Below the pieces are notes generated by a model. The model saw nothing but the letters and a program-made list of their open reading frames with translations, did not search any database and was not told where the DNA came from. 64,000 nt of DNA from Halichondria panicea (Eukaryota; Porifera; Demospongiae; Suberitida; Halichondriidae): the NCBI RefSeq assembly GCF_963675165.1, contig NC_087388.1, positions 5,027,047 to 5,091,046 of the forward strand. The letters are read 5' to 3'. How positions within the stretch are numbered: the stretch's first letter is position 1; each line of letters opens with the position of its first letter. Made by a program: the position numbers and the translations under genes. Of this stretch, positions 51,901 through 64,000 are shown in pieces.

Positions 51901-53868
51901 ATAGCGGTCACCCTTCAGACAGCAGACTGACATTATGGTGGCTATAATAAAATAGGTTGCCTGCTAATAAACACATTGGTCCAAAATTTAATACTATGGA
52001 GAATTTTTGGGGCCTGCTGACATGTATATGCGAAAACACTTATAGTAGCCCGCCTCTAAAGATAACACTGTCCATTTTCCCTGTACATATTTGAGGCCCA
52101 CTGCAACTATTGTCAACAAAACCGCAACAATTCGACACACTCCTCTGCAAGAATGCAAGCCCTGATGCAGGTGGTGATAAAGATTTTTCCTTATCTCAAA
52201 TGAGCCCACAAGCAGACACACAGCAAAGGAAGCAATTATTGGGGCATCAAAAACCCGTGTGGCTCTTTGATTACGTGACATTAAACGACGATTGTTGCCA
52301 TTAAAAATTCTCAGACTACACATTTCGATATTTAAAAAGACATAAAGAGCATTAGGATGCCTATAAAATGCATTACCATGGAAACAAAGTTAACACTCTG
52401 TAATGTCGTGGTAATGTCATGAAAATGTCAGCGTTTCATAAAAGAAACTCTACTAAATACACAGGGAAGAATCTTAGCTTATAGAATGTGAATCTAGTAC
52501 GCAAGGTATTCAGTCCATTAGCAGTGATTACAACAGGTCACCTTCTCACATACCAATTTCCAAGATATGAAGTGTACAAGTGAAAACTTTTACTTGCAAT
52601 CAGCCAACAACAACTACGAAAGAAACACGTGCAGTACCGTGCATGTCATCTCCAGTAGAAGCTGTGTTTTTACTGAATTTCTCATTGCAAGCATTTTATC
52701 GACACATACATGTATTGTTTACTTCAAAAGAAGGATGCTACAGAGACGGCTATTCAGCACACACACAAGTTAGGGGAAACACTGCATTATTTGCTATTCA
52801 CATGTATAAGTGAGAAATTCCAATCACATTCTATCGGAGTGGCAAATAGCTATTGAATGAATAGGTGTATATATGCATACGTCCAGCTACTGTTTGGAGC
52901 ACAGTGCATGCAGCGTAAGTGGCCATTAAATATATTGCATATATAGAAATTCAAAACCAATTGATGTGGGCATAGCACAGCAGGGGGTAGGAATTGATAT
53001 TTAAGGTGGCGTCTATATCTGCATAACTAGTGGTAATGTGCAATCAGTAACGGACAGTTACTGGTTGTTCTTAGAAACATAAATATGTCTGTAACAGAAT
53101 ACCCAGCCCAGAGAGAGAGCTGGAGGTAGCCAGTGGATATTGTCTGCCATTATACGCAATCAAGAAACCACCCATTAAATAAATCAAAGTCCAAAATGCA
53201 CTTAACGATGAAAACTTATAAGGTGAACGAAATAAATTCATTTCTTAAGCTGCCCTTATAATATAAAATGAAGTGAGCTTGATTATAGTTATGGAGGGTG
53301 GAGCACGATCAAATATCAAATGAAAACAAATCAACATTGAGCTAAAGCACCAGGCGTCATAGGAGATCGTCACAAGTTGACACTGTGAAATTCGATCTCA
53401 GGCACCTACGCAATGCTGGCTTTACTAAAAATACAATACTGACCAGCCTCATTTATTCACGATAACTGGGTCTCTGTGCATGACTAATGTTGGCTTATTG
53501 TACGGTACAGTAATCAGTTACACCACACCACACATGAATCTACTATAGATAGGAGCACAACACAAGCTTTGCACACAAGGCTCATTCTCAGGGGTTTTAC
53601 CATTAATTTTGAGCAAGCATACTAGCTAGCTTATGCACACACAAATTACACAGTCTAGTCAGCATTAATGTACAAGCATTAGAGCACATAAGACCATGCA
53701 TCATATCCCAGCTGCACCTCTAAAGCAAGGTGTCTTTGTGCATTCATGGACATACCTCTCGTGTTTTGATGGCAGCAAATCCACGTCCATATCCAAGCTT
53801 TCCCTCTCCTCCAAAGCTCTCTTCCTGAAGCTACCTGTACGAGACACACTCGCTGCACTGGTCTCCAT
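42509..53868 (-). CDS. VGLL4: Vestigial-like 4 / Tgi transcription cofactor (two TDU motifs)
   Basis: Eight exons join in phase to 591 residues: 53756-53868, 46551-46603, 46134-46261, 45222-45987, 44336-44488, 43610-43723, 43049-43228, 42509-42777. Near the N-terminus, [13 protein letters not shown] (about residue 56) resembles the first TDU of VGLL4. Near the C-terminus, [14 protein letters not shown] (about residue 556) matches the second TDU almost exactly. TDU motifs bind TEAD/Scalloped and compete with YAP, so the protein should restrain Hippo-pathway targets in the nucleus. Between them lie about 480 residues rich in Gln, Ser, Thr and Pro. The human protein is about half as long, with the two motifs close together. 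Intron 1 is 7.1 kb and rich in repeats. Confidence 0.82.
43240..43465. repeat. 48-bp tandem repeat abutting a VGLL4 splice acceptor
   Basis: Units start at 43240, 43288, 43336, 43384 and 43432 (GATAGAGAGGGGGATAGTGA and so on). The minus strand is pyrimidine-rich and ends in the TGCCCATTCAG acceptor at 43229, whose sequence resembles the unit TGTCCATTC. It is an expansion of intron 3'-end sequence. Because 48 is a multiple of 3, long spurious reading frames appear. Confidence 0.92.
47105..47300. repeat. Segment duplicated at 50603-50800 (copy 1)
   Basis: About 195 bp, from GATGAATTAATTATTGCAAA to the GTCTAGGGGTGGCTATTTTT motif, recurs at 50603-50800 with a few differences. Both copies are in VGLL4 intron 1 and in the same orientation. 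Confidence 0.9.
47326..47600. repeat. 91-bp tandem repeat, three copies
   Basis: Copies begin at 47326, 47417 and 47508 (AGTGACCACCTCCGACCAGT) and are nearly identical, differing for example in TTTCTTC versus TTTATTC. The unit begins inside the dispersed GACCAGTGTG repeat. Confidence 0.92.
48714..48956 (+). repeat. (CA)n with interspersed GGCCCA blocks
   Basis: CA runs of variable length are broken at intervals by AGGCCCACA, as a compound microsatellite. It follows a copy of the dispersed GACCAGTGTGGGCACATCCC repeat. Confidence 0.92.
49490..49688 (+). repeat. C-rich minisatellite (CCCCCTA/CCCTACC)
   Basis: About 200 bp of irregular CCCCCTATCC and CCTACCACC units. The complementary strand is GGGGTA-like and able to form G-quadruplexes. 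It resembles degenerate telomeric sequence only superficially. Confidence 0.9.
50603..50800. repeat. Segment duplicated at 47105-47300 (copy 2)
   Basis: This is the second copy of the 195-bp segment, 3.5 kb from the first. Similarity stops just after GGTTATTTTTGGTTGTCAT. Confidence 0.9.
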
Positions 53869-54076
53869 TTCTGCTTGCTTTTAGAGAAGACTAAAACACT
53901 TGAGATGTCTTGATTGATTTGTACAAGTAGTAAATAGCAAGCTAATTATATTCATAGCCTTTTGTTCCTGAAGTTTACGGAGGGAATCTCCAAGTTGCGG
54001 GGAATAGTATACGTAAATATTATGTTTTCCGTATAGATCTACTCGAGTGTTACGGAAATCATACACAAGTAAGAAG
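53869..54076. promoter_or_regulatory. Divergent promoter region, VGLL4-like / ATG7
   Basis: 208 bp separate two outward-facing start codons. It is inferred to be a bidirectional promoter; no TATA box is obvious. Confidence 0.5.
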
Positions 54077-62497
<8,421 letters not shown>

Positions 62498-64000
62498 ACA
62501 ATTGCAATGTGCATCACAACAAAATAATAAGTAAAAGTATGAATTTAGAGTGTATTATTATGCATGCATGTTTAATTTAATGTGATAATTATATATTTTT
62601 ATCTATTCGAAGCAATGAACTATGATTGTGAGCAACTGCATGAGCAAGTAATTGTTATTGCGCTCCTCCACTGTCACGTACCTGTATAGTCTCGCTAGGT
62701 CTGCTATGAGAGATGCCAAATGTAGCACTTACGACAATATTCCACCATTCGAATGAGTTATTAATTTCTTTGCTTTCTCATGTTTTTTTCTAAACAAGTT
62801 ATTGTATACGTACATACATGCATGCACCGAGGCATAAATGAAACACACATGTACCTTCTAGATCTACAACATTTCCCCAGTCAGGGCCATGCATATTTAC
62901 AACCTTCATGCTGCTCCACTTATAATGGTATATAGTATATAAGTATATAGAGCCACTTTAGATCAGATTGACAGCTGCATGAGGTGAGGTGGATTTTATT
63001 ATCTAACTAGTAACTAGTAACTAAGCTATAGACTAACTACTGAAAGGTTTCACTAAGTATTAGATCTAGATCTACAAAAATTAATACCATGCACTATATG
63101 CAAGATATGCATTGTATTTACTATCAAAGTTCAAGAGACAGAGCTTCTTTAGGAGCTTCCCTCAGTTGGCTTCCCTTTGGCCTCAGATACCTGCATAGGA
63201 AATATACACACAACTGACAAAGTAAGCTCAGAATAATTACGATGCAGGGACTGGTTAGGTATAAATCCTTTGGAGATGGTGTATAACTGTTGCTCGGAAA
63301 CCAGTCAATGCTTTATAGTAACCTGGCATAGCTATGTGTGGGATCTGATCATCATGTGTGTACATTGTCTCAAAACACATAGATTTCATGTGCTGTGTAT
63401 AGCTACTGCATGAGCAACAGTAATTATCTTTCTTTCCTTTTTGTTAGATTACATGCTGATACGTTCAATCATGTGCCTCCCCAAATCTATTTACTGCTAC
63501 ATTTTGTCTTGCTCCTTCTTGGCAGTTCGCTGAGGAACCTGCATGACCTCTCAGGATTTTGCTTGACACATGCCCCTGATGGTATATAGGTATCATTATT
63601 TTGGGAACGAAGAAAATTAATCTCGGTGAAGTAGCTGGAGGTACACAAAGCGCTTTTTCATGCTTATACCTATATATAATACCATGCATATACAATTAAG
63701 TTTCTCTGCGATTTTAATCGAGGCTTACTTTTAACAACACGAGGGCTAACATGAATAATTCATGAGAATTATTTTGCTGTCTGTAAATAGTCCAAGAGCA
63801 GTTCTGCTGCTAAACATGCATCGAATTTCATCTCATACTTGAGGCCATTACACTATACTTATATAGTTGCAGCCTTAGCTGGTACTTTCGTTTCCAATCC
63901 CTCTTCTATACTCTATCTATAGAAATTTTCAAATTTGCCTTCAACCTTCTTCAACCAGCTTGAGTCAGCAATTGTCTTATTTTTGGCATCCCTGAGCATT
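62498..64000. other. Downstream of ATG7, no gene confidently seen
   Basis: A candidate minus-strand terminal exon lies at 63149-63190 (acceptor TATGCAG; reads VSEAKGKPTEGSS then stop), which could be the end of a gene entering from the right. Near 63890-63925 GTTTCCAATCCCTCTTCTAT resembles one end of the CAGAGATA transposon family; no partner end was found. Confidence 0.35.

Larger units (their letters stand above)
46604..53755 (-). other. VGLL4 intron 1, repeat-rich, no other gene supported
   Basis: The 7.1 kb intron contains a 91-bp tandem repeat, a 195-bp duplicated segment (two copies), dispersed copies of a GACCAGTGTG(A/G)GCACATCCCT repeat, a long CA/GGCCCA tract and a C-rich minisatellite. 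Several open frames were checked and none shows recognisable protein features. Confidence 0.6.

Overview
The window is nuclear DNA of an animal, most probably a demosponge. The genes have many exons with GT-AG introns. The intergenic and intronic DNA is AT-rich and full of small inverted-repeat transposons and (CA)n tracts. It carries a rearranged nuclear copy of mitochondrial DNA that reads TGA as Trp and holds cox3 next to trnR(UCU). It also holds an SRCR receptor, RING/TRAF genes and a kinase-Kelch fusion of a type I associate with sponges. I do not name a species.

Layout. 1-2023 (-): 5' half of a PNKP-type DNA-end repair gene. 2296-10248 (+): ten-exon secreted papain-family protease with a long N-terminal region, like counting-factor-associated protein D. 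Two RING/TRAF genes lie on the opposite strand inside its eighth intron (5890-8744). 10761-13745: relic of protease exon 1 and a third RING/TRAF paralogue (-). 14400-16860: cluster of inverted-repeat elements. 16944-19315: the 3' parts of two convergent cysteine-rich genes of unknown function. 20418-24674 (+): two-SRCR type I membrane receptor with a PPxY tail. 25424-26450: protease exon-10 relic and a dead retroelement. 26812-33986 (+): kinase/coiled-coil/Kelch pseudogene split by a 4.66 kb CACTG-ended transposon. 34544-36079 (-): intronless DDX28-like helicase. 36247-37946 (+): 69-residue hydrophobic protein, followed by three more copies of its second exon and a NUMT (39731-41011). 42509-53868 (-): eight-exon Vestigial-like-4/Tgi cofactor with two TDU motifs. 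54077-62497 (+): complete 18-exon ATG7. 62498-64000: mostly without genes.

The gene models were built by hand. Exon phases and total lengths close exactly for the protease (547 aa), the three TRAF genes (398, 405, 394 aa), the SRCR receptor (398 aa), VGLL4-like (591 aa), ATG7 (689 aa) and the small membrane protein (69 aa). There are three tight head-to-head pairs: PNKP/protease (272 bp), DDX28/small membrane protein (167 bp) and VGLL4/ATG7 (208 bp).

The most notable points are: a fossil second copy of the protease-plus-nested-TRAF block; a conserved His-to-Lys change in the RING of all three TRAF genes; the transposon that splits the kinase-Kelch gene exactly within a codon-level target duplication; the four-fold exon array with a NUMT inside it; a sponge Hippo-pathway cofactor with both TDU motifs; and CA-repeats that run directly into splice acceptors in four genes.
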